The notes beneath the pieces were generated by a model. The model saw only the letters and a list, made by a program, of their open reading frames with translations, was not told where the DNA came from and ran no database searches. Below, piece after piece: positions 54,920-63,231 of a stretch of 64,000 nt of DNA. The stretch lies in contig JASGJK010000009.1 of assembly GCA_049840795.1 (NCBI GenBank), positions 62,001 through 126,000 on the forward strand. The letters are read 5' to 3'. A program made the position numbers and the translations under genes. Numbering within the stretch: the first letter of the stretch is position 1; every line of letters begins with the position of its first letter. The DNA is from UPXZ01 sp049840795. GTDB lineage: Bacteria > Bacteroidota > Bacteroidia > Bacteroidales > Paludibacteraceae.

Positions 54920-56419
54920 TTACGGATTAAATCCTTTTTTTGTTTTCTTAAAAAATGGGATTTGCTCCAATCTGAAATCATGTTTTACTGCGTACCATAT
55001 AAATACCCCCATTAACACCGTTTTTAAGGCAAGATTTACAAATAGATATGGCGTTTTGATAAATGTGCTTATTCCGTATAAAACAAGTGTTAAGAGCAAA
55101 TAAATGCCCAATTTTTTCAATTTATAATCAATAGGCATAAATTTTTGCCCGAAAAAGTAAGACAAGAGCATCACTACCAAATAACCCGCAAACGCAGTCC
55201 ATACACAACCCCAATAGCTAAATTTTGGGACAAGAAGAATATTCCCGACAAATATGATGACAGTGCCAATGGCTGAGAACCACGCGCCGTAATGGTTTTT
55301 ATCTGTCAGTTTATACCAAATGGAGAGATTAAAAAATATACCCTGAAAAATAAACGAAAAAAGTATGATGGGAACAACTTTTAACCCAATCCAATAATTA
55401 TTTGGAACAAGATATTTAATGATATCCATATAGAGCATCATTCCCAAAAAAATCACAAACGAAAAAATCACAAAGAATTTCATAGCATCGCTATAAGTCT
55501 GTTTACTATCTTTATCTTTATGTTTTGCAAATACAAAGGGTTCGTAAGCAAACCGAAATGCCTGCGTAAACATCATAATTACCAATGCCAATTTGCTTAC
55601 CGCGCCGTAAATTCCCAAATCGGTTTTTCCCTGTTCACCGAATTGTAAAAATGGGAACATCATTTTATCCAAGTTTTGATTGGCAATGCCGGCAATGCCC
55701 AAAAACAGCAAAGGATAGGAGTATTTTAGGATTTGTTTCAATAACCGACCATCAAAATCAAACTTAGCTCCCGAAATGAATTTAGTCAGAACCAAGGTTT
55801 GTATAGAGGTTGAAATGATATTGGCAACAAACACATAACCAGCTCCGTAATTTGGATTGTAAAACCACGAAACGGTACTTGGAGCCACTTTCATTAACCA
55901 AGGACATATTACCAAAAAGAAAACATTCAGTACGATGCTCAATGCGATGTAAAACAATTTCATCCCGGCAAATGCGTAAGGACGTTTGATAAATCGCAAA
56001 TACACAAAAGGAATTGACGAAAAAGCATCCATTGCTACGCTTAACCCCAGCATCCAAATATATTCGGGATGTTGATTGTAATGCAACAAATTGGCTACCG
56101 GATGTTGAAATATAACGATGAATATCGAAAATAATAAACTGGTAAATCCAACGGCAATCAATGAATTGCCATACACCTTCGGAGCATTTTCAACGTCTTT
56201 ATTTGCAAACCGGAAAAAACCTGTTTCCATACCGTACGTTAAGATGACCAGCAGTAAGGAAGTCCACGCGTAAAGATTGGTAATAACTCCGTATTCGGCA
56301 GGATTTGGCAGTGTGTAGGTATAAAGCACTACCAACATCCAGTTCAAAAACTTTGAAAGGATGTTGGTGCCTCCATAAATGGCGGTGTCTTTCGCCAACG
56401 ATTTCATTTCTTTTGCCAT
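54920..56419 (-). CDS. Polysaccharide-biosynthesis flippase (Wzx/MVF-like)
   Basis: 499 residues with about 12-14 hydrophobic segments. The start LAKDTAIYGGTNILSKFLNWML and YGVITNLYAWTSLLLVILTYGMETGFFRFAN are typical of polysaccharide_synt exporters. It should flip lipid-linked glycan across the inner membrane. It is monocistronic, not in a capsule cluster, so it more probably has a conserved, non-variable role such as O-antigen or wall precursor export. Confidence 0.85.
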   Translation of the reverse strand: MAKEMKSLAKDTAIYGGTNILSKFLNWMLVVLYTYTLPNPAEYGVITNLYAWTSLLLVILTYGMETGFFRFANKDVENAPKVYGNSLIAVGFTSLLFSIFIVIFQHPVANLLHYNQHPEYIWMLGLSVAMDAFSSIPFVYLRFIKRPYAFAGMKLFYIALSIVLNVFFLVICPWLMKVAPSTVSWFYNPNYGAGYVFVANIISTSIQTLVLTKFISGAKFDFDGRLLKQILKYSYPLLFLGIAGIANQNLDKMMFPFLQFGEQGKTDLGIYGAVSKLALVIMMFTQAFRFAYEPFVFAKHKDKDSKQTYSDAMKFFVIFSFVIFLGMMLYMDIIKYLVPNNYWIGLKVVPIILFSFIFQGIFFNLSIWYKLTDKNHYGAWFSAIGTVIIFVGNILLVPKFSYWGCVWTAFAGYLVVMLLSYFFGQKFMPIDYKLKKLGIYLLLTLVLYGISTFIKTPYLFVNLALKTVLMGVFIWYAVKHDFRLEQIPFFKKTKKGFNP

Positions 56420-56451
56420 AATATCTCTGGGATATTCGATTTCTAATCGAA

Positions 56452-57192
56452 TTATTCAAATGTATAATTTCCTTTTTTATCTACTGAAATCTTTAATTCC
56501 TTTTTTCCTTTCTCAAATTTATCATAACCTATTTTCAAATTATTCCAAAAGTCAGCCCATTGCGGATAAATTTTGTTTGTTGTCATATTTTCGCTTGTCA
56601 TTCTGAACGGAAAAATATAAACCGGAATCTTCAACTGTCCGCAGTCTTTTGCATAAAGTGCATAGAGATAAATTTCTTTGATTTTATCGTCTGTCATTGG
56701 CAAACAACCAATCGTAACACATTTTCCGTGAATGTAAATATCATTTCCTAATTTAGGAAAAGTGCTTTTTATTTTGTCTGATAGATTCGGATAATTTATG
56801 CCAAGCGATAAATAATATTTACTTACAGGATTAAAATTATTGATGTAATAAAAACCTTCAGGAACTTGAGCATCGCCTTCTTTTCGCTTGGGACCCAATA
56901 ACCCTGAAAGTTTACAAATATTGTATGTTGCGATTTTTTTGTATTTGATTTCGTTTATACTCTTAGCATAAATTTCAGTTTGCTTTTCGCCTTTGTAAGC
57001 AACGAAAAGTACGTTTAAATCATCTGATTTTAAATGATTATCCGATAGATTTTTTGCAATATAAACTCCTTTATCGTTTATAGCATCACTCACGCGGTCA
57101 TATTTTTTTTGTAGCGATAAAAAAGTATTATTCTGCGATTTTATCGAAAATAAATATCCTGAAATCAATAAAATCAAATAAATGCTTTTCAT
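56452..57192 (-). CDS. L,D-transpeptidase-like (YkuD) protein
   Basis: 246 residues with a signal peptide (IYLILLISGYLFSI). The YkuD core reads PEGFYYINNFNP ... YYLSLGINYPN ... GNDIYIHGKCVTIGCLPM, where the His and the Cys of IHGxxxTxGCxPM form the catalytic pair. It lacks a LysM domain. It belongs to the YafK/ErfK group that crosslinks peptidoglycan or anchors proteins in the periplasm. The exact reaction is not decided. Confidence 0.85.
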   Translation of the reverse strand: MKSIYLILLISGYLFSIKSQNNTFLSLQKKYDRVSDAINDKGVYIAKNLSDNHLKSDDLNVLFVAYKGEKQTEIYAKSINEIKYKKIATYNICKLSGLLGPKRKEGDAQVPEGFYYINNFNPVSKYYLSLGINYPNLSDKIKSTFPKLGNDIYIHGKCVTIGCLPMTDDKIKEIYLYALYAKDCGQLKIPVYIFPFRMTSENMTTNKIYPQWADFWNNLKIGYDKFEKGKKELKISVDKKGNYTFE

Positions 57193-57212
57193 ATAGATAT
57201 TATAAATGCTAT

Positions 57213-58229
57213 TTAAAATAAAGTCCCTTGATCACCAAATTTCACTTTTCCTAAATGTTTGTATGCCAATTCCGTTACTTCTCGCCCTCGAGGAGTGCGT
57301 TTTAAGAATCCTTCTTTAATTAAAAATGGCTCGTAAACCTCTTCTAATGTTCCGGCATCTTCGCCAAGTGCTGTGGCAATGGTTGTTAAGCCAACAGGTC
57401 CACCTGAGAATTTATCAATAATGGTGTTGAGAATTTTGTTGTCGATTTCGTCCAAGCCGTATTTGTCAATATTCAACGCTTCCAACGCATATTTAGCAAT
57501 GTCCAAGTCAATTTTCCCATTGCCTTTTACCTGTGCAAAATCACGCACTCTACGCAGTAACGCATTAGCTATACGCGGTGTTCCACGACTTCTGCCTGCT
57601 ATTTCAGCAGCAGCTCTTTTATCGATTTCAACGTGTAAAAGTCTGGAAGAACGCTCTATAATTTGCTGTATTATAGCATTATCATAGTACTCAAAATGGC
57701 AGTTTATTCCAAATCGAGCACGTAATGGCGAGGTTAGTAAACCACTTCTGGTTGTTGCTCCGATCAACGTAAAAGGGTTTAGTTCCAACTGGATAGAACG
57801 TGCGCTTGGTCCTTTGTCAATCATAATATCAATGCGGTAGTCTTCCATCGCAGAATATAAATACTCTTCCACAATGGGGCTTAACCGGTGAATCTCATCG
57901 ATAAAAAGGACATCGTTTGGTTCCAAACTGGTAAGCAAACCGGCTAAATCTCCCGGCTTATCAAGTACTGGACCTGACGTGATTTTGAATCCTACGCTTA
58001 ATTCATTGGCAATGATATTGGAAAGCGTAGTTTTTCCCAAGCCCGGAGGTCCGTGCAATAAAACGTGGTCAAGTGATTCGGTACGCATACGTGCGGCTTG
58101 CACAAAAATTTTCAGATTTTCAACGATTTTATTCTGTCCGTTGAAATCAGAAAAAGCTAACGGACGTAATGCGTTTTCAAATTCTTTTTCAGTGTTTTGA
58201 TTATTTCGTATGTCGAATTTTTCTTCCAT
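57213..58229 (-). CDS. ruvB: Holliday junction branch-migration ATPase RuvB
   Basis: 338 residues from ATG 58229 (MEEKFDIRN); the longer start at 58247 (MPLRDK) runs into the inverted repeat of the adjacent GxxExxY element and is rejected. LHGPPGLGKTTLSNIIANEL (Walker A), DVLFIDEIHRL (Walker B), GATTRSGLL (sensor 1), SRGTPRIANALLRRVRDFA (sensor 2/Arg finger) and the C-terminal winged helix KRTPRGREVTELAYKHL are complete. It drives branch migration with RuvA. Confidence 0.95.
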   Translation of the reverse strand: MEEKFDIRNNQNTEKEFENALRPLAFSDFNGQNKIVENLKIFVQAARMRTESLDHVLLHGPPGLGKTTLSNIIANELSVGFKITSGPVLDKPGDLAGLLTSLEPNDVLFIDEIHRLSPIVEEYLYSAMEDYRIDIMIDKGPSARSIQLELNPFTLIGATTRSGLLTSPLRARFGINCHFEYYDNAIIQQIIERSSRLLHVEIDKRAAAEIAGRSRGTPRIANALLRRVRDFAQVKGNGKIDLDIAKYALEALNIDKYGLDEIDNKILNTIIDKFSGGPVGLTTIATALGEDAGTLEEVYEPFLIKEGFLKRTPRGREVTELAYKHLGKVKFGDQGTLF

Positions 58230-58235
58230 TTTATC

Positions 58236-58666
58236 ACGCAAAGGCACAAAGACGCCGTTACAAATTATTTACGATCCTTGTTATTCCGTTTTTTATTAAA
58301 CTTTCATTGAAATTTATTAAAAGTCCCAATTTTAGTCCAGTTAATTTCAAATAAGTTAGTAGTTGTTTTGAATGTACCGGTAAAATATTTTCTACGGATT
58401 TTAGTTCAATTATTACCTTCTTTTCTACAATTAAATCAGCTCTAAATCCAATATCCATTTTGATGTCATTCCAAACAACAGGTATTCCTTTTTGACGTTC
58501 AACAGATAAGCCTGCCTTAGTCAATTCATAAAACATAATTTCCTCATATACAGATTCGAACAATCCAGCACCTAATTTATTGTGGAGAAGAAAAGCTGTA
58601 TTAACTATTATCTTAGATAGATCATTTTCTGTCATCATTTTCTTAGCGACTTTGCGCCTTAGCGAG
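58236..58666. mobile_element. GxxExxY gene bounded by 21-bp inverted repeats
   Basis: Left CACGCAAAGGCACAAAGACGC (58236-58256) and the complement of the right end GCGACTTTGCGCCTTAGCGAG (58646-58666) match at 17 of 21 positions. The left repeat is 6 bp from the ruvB start codon and the right repeat 2 bp from the gldA stop codon. The segment therefore fills the ruvB-gldA junction exactly and contains only the GxxExxY gene. No transposase is present. I infer a small mobile or formerly mobile cassette. Confidence 0.65.
58258..58638 (-). CDS. GxxExxY protein (PDDEXK_3 nuclease-like)
   Basis: 126 residues. The naming motif is present as GLFESVYEE (about residues 25-33). FRADLIVEKKVIIELKSVE fits a PD-(D/E)XK core (Asp, then Glu-x-Lys), and HSKQLLTYLKLTGLKLGLLINF is typical of the family. 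The function is not established; a nuclease fold is predicted. Genes of this family occur in variable copy number as isolated insertions, and here it is flanked by inverted repeats. It does not belong to the recombination gene ruvB next to it in function as far as I can tell. Confidence 0.85.
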   Translation of the reverse strand: MMTENDLSKIIVNTAFLLHNKLGAGLFESVYEEIMFYELTKAGLSVERQKGIPVVWNDIKMDIGFRADLIVEKKVIIELKSVENILPVHSKQLLTYLKLTGLKLGLLINFNESLIKNGITRIVNNL

Positions 58667-58668
58667 CA

Positions 58669-59574
58669 TTATTTTGTCAATTCCCTAAATACTTCTTCCA
58701 TCCGCTTTGCGAGAGGTTTTAGTGTTAGTACCTTATTGTTGGTTTTTACAGCTAAGTCAAATATTTCGGTGCGGATGTCTGATTCGCTTGTAATGCTGAA
58801 TATTTTATTGTCTTTTGTATCAATATTTTTTATCGATTTTATAGAGTCTAAAACATCTTTTTCTAATGTATTTAAGAATTCAACTTCCAAATGGAATTCA
58901 TCTTTTCCGAAATTGGAAATATCCGCCACATCGGCATAATCGGCAACTATTTCACCTCTGCTGATGATGATTACCCGGTTACAAACGGCTTCAATTTCCT
59001 GCATAATATGTGTGCTGAAAAGCACGGTACGATTTTTCCCTATTTCTTTTATCAAATTTCGGATTTCTACCAGCTGATTTGGGTCTAAACCGGTGGTAGG
59101 TTCGTCAAGAATAAGCACCTTTGGGTTATGAATCAATGCTTGTGCCAAGCCTACCCGCTGACGATATCCTTTTGAAAGCTGTCCTATCTTTTTAGTACAT
59201 TCGCTGCGTAATCCGACAAGGTTAATAATTTCTTCCACCCGTTTTTTCCGGTTTTTGCCTAATTTATACGTAGAAGCCACAAAGAGTAAATACTCTCTCA
59301 CATACATATCGGTATAAAGCGGATTTTGCTCCGGTAAATATCCGATGTTTTTCTTCGTTTCCATCGGATTTAACGCCACCTCAACACCGCATATTTTGGC
59401 GCTTCCGTTGTCATATTCCAACGCTCCGGCAAGAATACGCATCGTGGTGGTTTTTCCGGCGCCGTTAGGTCCTAAAAAACCAACAATTTCACCATCACCT
59501 ATCTTGAAACTGATGTTTTTCAGCACTTGTTGCGTTCCGTACGTTTTGGAGATATTTGAAATCTCAATCGACAT
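58669..59574 (-). CDS. gldA: ABC transporter ATP-binding protein GldA
   Basis: 301 residues. FLGPNGAGKTTTMRIL (Walker A), IGYLPEQNPLYTDMYVREYL (Q-loop), LSKGYRQRVGLAQAL (signature), VLILDEPTTGLDP (Walker B) and FSTHIMQEIEA (H-loop) are complete, with a C-terminal extension of about 80 residues. The gene matches gliding-motility-associated GldA; in non-gliding Bacteroidales the homologue is still present. Its membrane partner gldFG is not adjacent, so a gliding role is uncertain. Confidence 0.85.
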   Translation of the reverse strand: MSIEISNISKTYGTQQVLKNISFKIGDGEIVGFLGPNGAGKTTTMRILAGALEYDNGSAKICGVEVALNPMETKKNIGYLPEQNPLYTDMYVREYLLFVASTYKLGKNRKKRVEEIINLVGLRSECTKKIGQLSKGYRQRVGLAQALIHNPKVLILDEPTTGLDPNQLVEIRNLIKEIGKNRTVLFSTHIMQEIEAVCNRVIIISRGEIVADYADVADISNFGKDEFHLEVEFLNTLEKDVLDSIKSIKNIDTKDNKIFSITSESDIRTEIFDLAVKTNNKVLTLKPLAKRMEEVFRELTK

Positions 59575-59643
59575 ATAGCCTTAATTTTAAAAACTAATTT
59601 GACTAAAAACAGCTGCTTTACAAACGTAAAGATAATCGACAAA

Positions 59644-60310
59644 TTATGATTCAGCTTTTTTAGGAATAACGCTCAATAAAATATACCATAGAATCAGCGG
59701 TGAAATCGCTTTTTTAAGCAACAACGCAATGATAATTACACATCCTCCCAGAAATATAAATTGAAGTTTATTATCCTTCCAAGACAAGTTTTTAAATTTC
59801 AATGAAAACATTGGAATTTCAGCAATTAAAAGATAAGAAAAAACCAATATAACGCCGATTAAAACGTAAGGCTTTTCCTTAAACCACATTGAAAAAGACA
59901 ACGCTAATCCTGCCCAAAAGATGGCATTCGCTGGCGTTGGAAGTCCGATGAATGAAGTGGTCTGCCTTTCATCGAATATTAAACTTGGCTAATCTTAGCC
60001 CCGAAAATACAGGTATCAAGAAAGCAACGAAGGAGTAAATTTCCATCCCGTTTGCCGATAGTATTGAAAAAGCCATAGCTCCAGGTACAACTCCGAAACT
60101 AACCATATCTGCCAATGAATCCAATTGTTTACCAATCTCCGAATAAGCTTTTAATAAACGGGCTGTCATTCCGTCTAAAAAATCAAAAATTGCAGAAAAA
60201 AGAATAGCCAACGTGGCTCCTTCGAAATTTCCGTTAAAAGCAAACCACACTCCTACACAACCAGAAAAAAGGTTCATGCAAGTGATTATGTTAGGAAGTT
60301 GTTTCATCAT
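59644..60310 (-). CDS. pssA: CDP-diacylglycerol-serine O-phosphatidyltransferase (one frameshift)
   Basis: The first frame (from 60310) contains the catalytic motif DFLDGMTARLLKAYSEIGKQLDSLAD (the CDP-alcohol D-G-x2-A-R-x8-G-x3-D-x3-D pattern). It breaks off after GLRLAKFN. One extra C near 59974 causes the break; removing it gives IDERQTTSFIGLP and joins the second frame, which continues with ALSFSMWFKEKPYVLIG and further helices. The repaired protein has about 222 residues. It makes phosphatidylserine for phosphatidylethanolamine synthesis. It is separated by 5 bp from dtd. Confidence 0.85.
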
Positions 60311-60315
60311 AATTT

Positions 60316-60768
60316 TTATTCTTTGTTTTTACTATCCATCCAAATAGTAACAGGTCCATCGTTGATTAAAGCTACTTTCATATCTGCCCCAAATGTGCCG
60401 GTTTTTACGTTCTTACCGAGTAAAATTTCTACTTCATTACAAAATTTTTTGTACAAAGGTATCGAAATATCCGGTTTTGCCGCATCGATATACGAAGGTC
60501 GATTGCCTTTGCGTGTGCGTGCGTGAAGCGTGAACTGACTTACCACGAGCACGTCTTCTTTTGTGTCTTGTACCGAATAATTCATCACTCCGTTTTCGTC
60601 GTTAAAAACACGAAGATTTACTAATTTTTGTGCCAGATATTCAATGTCGTTTTCATCGTCATTATTTTCAATTCCTACAAAGACGAGTAATCCTCCACCT
60701 ATGTCGGATTTTAATTGTCCTTTAATAGTGACTGATGCCTTGGTAACCCGCTGTATTAATAACCGCAT
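60316..60768 (-). CDS. dtd: D-aminoacyl-tRNA deacylase
   Basis: 150 residues from ATG 60768 (MRLLIQRVTKASVTI), the standard start. The active-site motifs SQFTLHARTRKGNRPSY and NDGPVTIWMDS (the NxGPVT signature) are present. The enzyme removes D-amino acids and glycine mischarged on tRNA. It is probably co-transcribed with pssA. Confidence 0.93.
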   Translation of the reverse strand: MRLLIQRVTKASVTIKGQLKSDIGGGLLVFVGIENNDDENDIEYLAQKLVNLRVFNDENGVMNYSVQDTKEDVLVVSQFTLHARTRKGNRPSYIDAAKPDISIPLYKKFCNEVEILLGKNVKTGTFGADMKVALINDGPVTIWMDSKNKE

Positions 60769-60819
60769 ATTTTTTATTTTTAACAAGAAAAGCTTTTTAC
60801 TCTCAGCTTATCGCTATCA

Positions 60820-63116
60820 TTAGAACGGATAACCAATGGCTATGTTGTAAGCAAAATCATCTGATGTAGGTTTTATCCGCCATTGCTGTGTTCTGCTCAA
60901 TGCCGGATTAAAGAGTCTGATACCCATATCCAATCGGATGACAAAATATGAAAAATCGAGACGTAATCCGGTGCCATAGGCAACACCTAACTGCTCCAAA
61001 AATTTATTTACTTTAAATGCTCCTTCCGGTTGCTCGTCATATTCTTTGATAATCCACACATTGCCGGCATCTAAAAAAAGCGCACCGTCCAATTTCCAAA
61101 AGATTTTTGCCCGATATTCCATATTCAGATCAATTTTAATATCACCCATCTGTGTGTTGAGGTTTACGTAGTTTTTCTTCGATTCGGCATACGTCCCGGG
61201 TCCAAGTTGATACGGTGTCCAGCCTCTGACACTATTGGCACCACCGGAAAAATACCTTTTTTCGAACGGAATAATACTGGCGTTTCCATAAGGTACAGCT
61301 ATCCCTACACCTGCATGATAGACAATTCTATTGTTTTGGTCAAAAATCTGATGATGAGAAATGTTATAGTCTAACTTTGCATATTGCGCAAAACGTATCT
61401 TAAAAAGTGTATAGTACGATTGCGTGCCATCTTGTACTTGCTGGTTGTGCGATAGTTTATTCAATAGATATAGTGAATTACCTGCAGTCTCAACGTTATA
61501 TATCATCGAAGAATAATTTTTGAGCGGACGTGACGGATTAAAATTGGTATAAGAGCCACTATATCCCATACGCATAATAAAATGATTCTGAAAATTGTAT
61601 CGAAAATTCGGATTTTTATCTAAAAAGTTGGTTTGATATTCTTCTGAAATCCACGGATATCGTATGTAGCTCAAATCAATTAAATCAAAACTGTGTTTGA
61701 TGTTTGTCAATTCACTCCAATTGTATTTTAGTCCTGCTCCCAAAATCACTCCGGTAAATTCAGATGGACGATTCCGATAACTGAATGTGGTATTAATTTG
61801 TGTGTTTGCCCTTATTCTCCGCTTCAATTGTGTGCCGGCAAACGGAAAAAGAAAGGTTGGAAATTTTATAGCCAAGTCACCACCATATTCAATGGCTTTT
61901 TGTCCTGAACCTTGATACTCGTAAGCAAATCGCCCTTTAGCGGTGAGTGCCTCGGCTCCACCAAATATGTTCTGATGACCAAAGTTGATGTTTGCTCCCA
62001 TTCCCCAATATCCTGCAGAATAAGTACCCTCCACATCTGCTGACAGAGATTGTAATTTGTTTGGTGTGAGGGTAATATACGCATCCAATCGACTGCTGTC
62101 TTTTTTCTGAAAACTGATATTTGTGTATTTTACAGCACTCAGCGTGTTAAGCGAACTATATGTTTTTTCAACGGCTAAATCATTGTATGTTTTTCCGGGT
62201 ACAATATGAGTTGATTCTACCAATACTTTGGGACGTATATTCCGTTTTTTTTCATATACAAAACTATATCTTTTTCTAATTATGGAATCTAATTTTATTT
62301 TTCCATCCGGCAAATCCTGCGATTTATCTGCTTCACTATAAAAATGGACTTTATTTATGATATACCTGTCAAATACAGTCTTATTTAATGTGTCTTTCGC
62401 GTTTTGGATAGCGCTATTAAGTTCCAGCACTAAGTCTACTTGATGTGAATTTAAGGTACTGTCAGCATAGAAGTGAAGATGTTCTTTCAGAAAATTGAAA
62501 TATCCCAGTTCACGGAATTTTTTTGTTATTCGGGCTCTTTCATTGTCCAATATATCGCTGTCAAACAACTTATCTGTCTTAATTAAGCTCTCAGATGTAT
62601 CGGAAGCAATGTTGTAAAGTTCTTTTTGATTGATATTGACAGAGTAGCTGCGCAGATAATACGGTTTGTTAGAGTTGATTATATATTTCAGATTTGCCGT
62701 TTTTGCTTTGGGGTATGAAATTTCGCTTTTTACCTCCACATTCATAAATCCTTTATTTACAAAGTGTTTTTTTATCTCATTTTCCGAAATATCGGTTAAT
62801 TGCTGATTATATATTACCGGTTCTTCGCCGATTTTTTTGAGCCAACGATAAAAGGCACGGTGCTGTCTTTGCCGGCAAGATTATAAACACCCAACGGAGT
62901 GCGCCATAAACCGAGTAATTTGGAGTTTGGTGTTTGGCGCAAATAGCTTTGAATGTCTTCGGTAGATACAGCTTTCGTGTCCGATTTGATACTTACTTTA
63001 TTAAGTAAATATTCACCATCCGGAATATATTTGGTAGTATTGCAAGAGAAGAGTAATAATCCTGTCAGCAATAGGGGTAAATGTCTTAATTTTTCCAATC
63101 GAAAATTCATCACCAT
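60820..63116 (-). CDS. tamL: TamL-like outer-membrane assembly lipoprotein with BamA-type barrel (one frameshift)
   Basis: The first frame (from 63116) has a lipoprotein signal ending LLLFSCNTTKYIPDGEYLL, then POTRA-like sequence (SIKSDTKAVSTEDIQSYLRQ, LGLWRTPLGVYNLAG). It shifts at the AAAA run 62850-62853; one added base gives YRWLKKIGEEPVIYNQQLTD and joins the second frame (62745 on), which has further POTRA domains and an Omp85 barrel ending RTQQWRIKPTSDDFAYNIAIG. The repaired length is about 765 residues. Bacteroidota TamL combines with TamB to deliver outer-membrane proteins. Divergent from the methyltransferase gene. Confidence 0.85.
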
Positions 63117-63141
63117 AACCGGTTTTGTACAAAAACTTTTG

Positions 63142-63180
63142 CAAATATACTGTTAATTCTGGTTTTCTTTATTAGTTTTG
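63142..63180. promoter_or_regulatory. Divergent -7 boxes of tamL and the SpoU-type gene
   Basis: Minus strand TATATTTG at 63149-63142 (26 nt before the tamL start) and plus strand TAGTTTTG at 63173-63180 (51 nt before the ATG at 63232) fit the TAnnTTTG pattern. Confidence 0.55.
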
Positions 63181-63231
63181 CAAAGTAAAATGGATTTGTT
63201 TTTTGTTAAATAACAGGAAAAAGTGAAAGAT

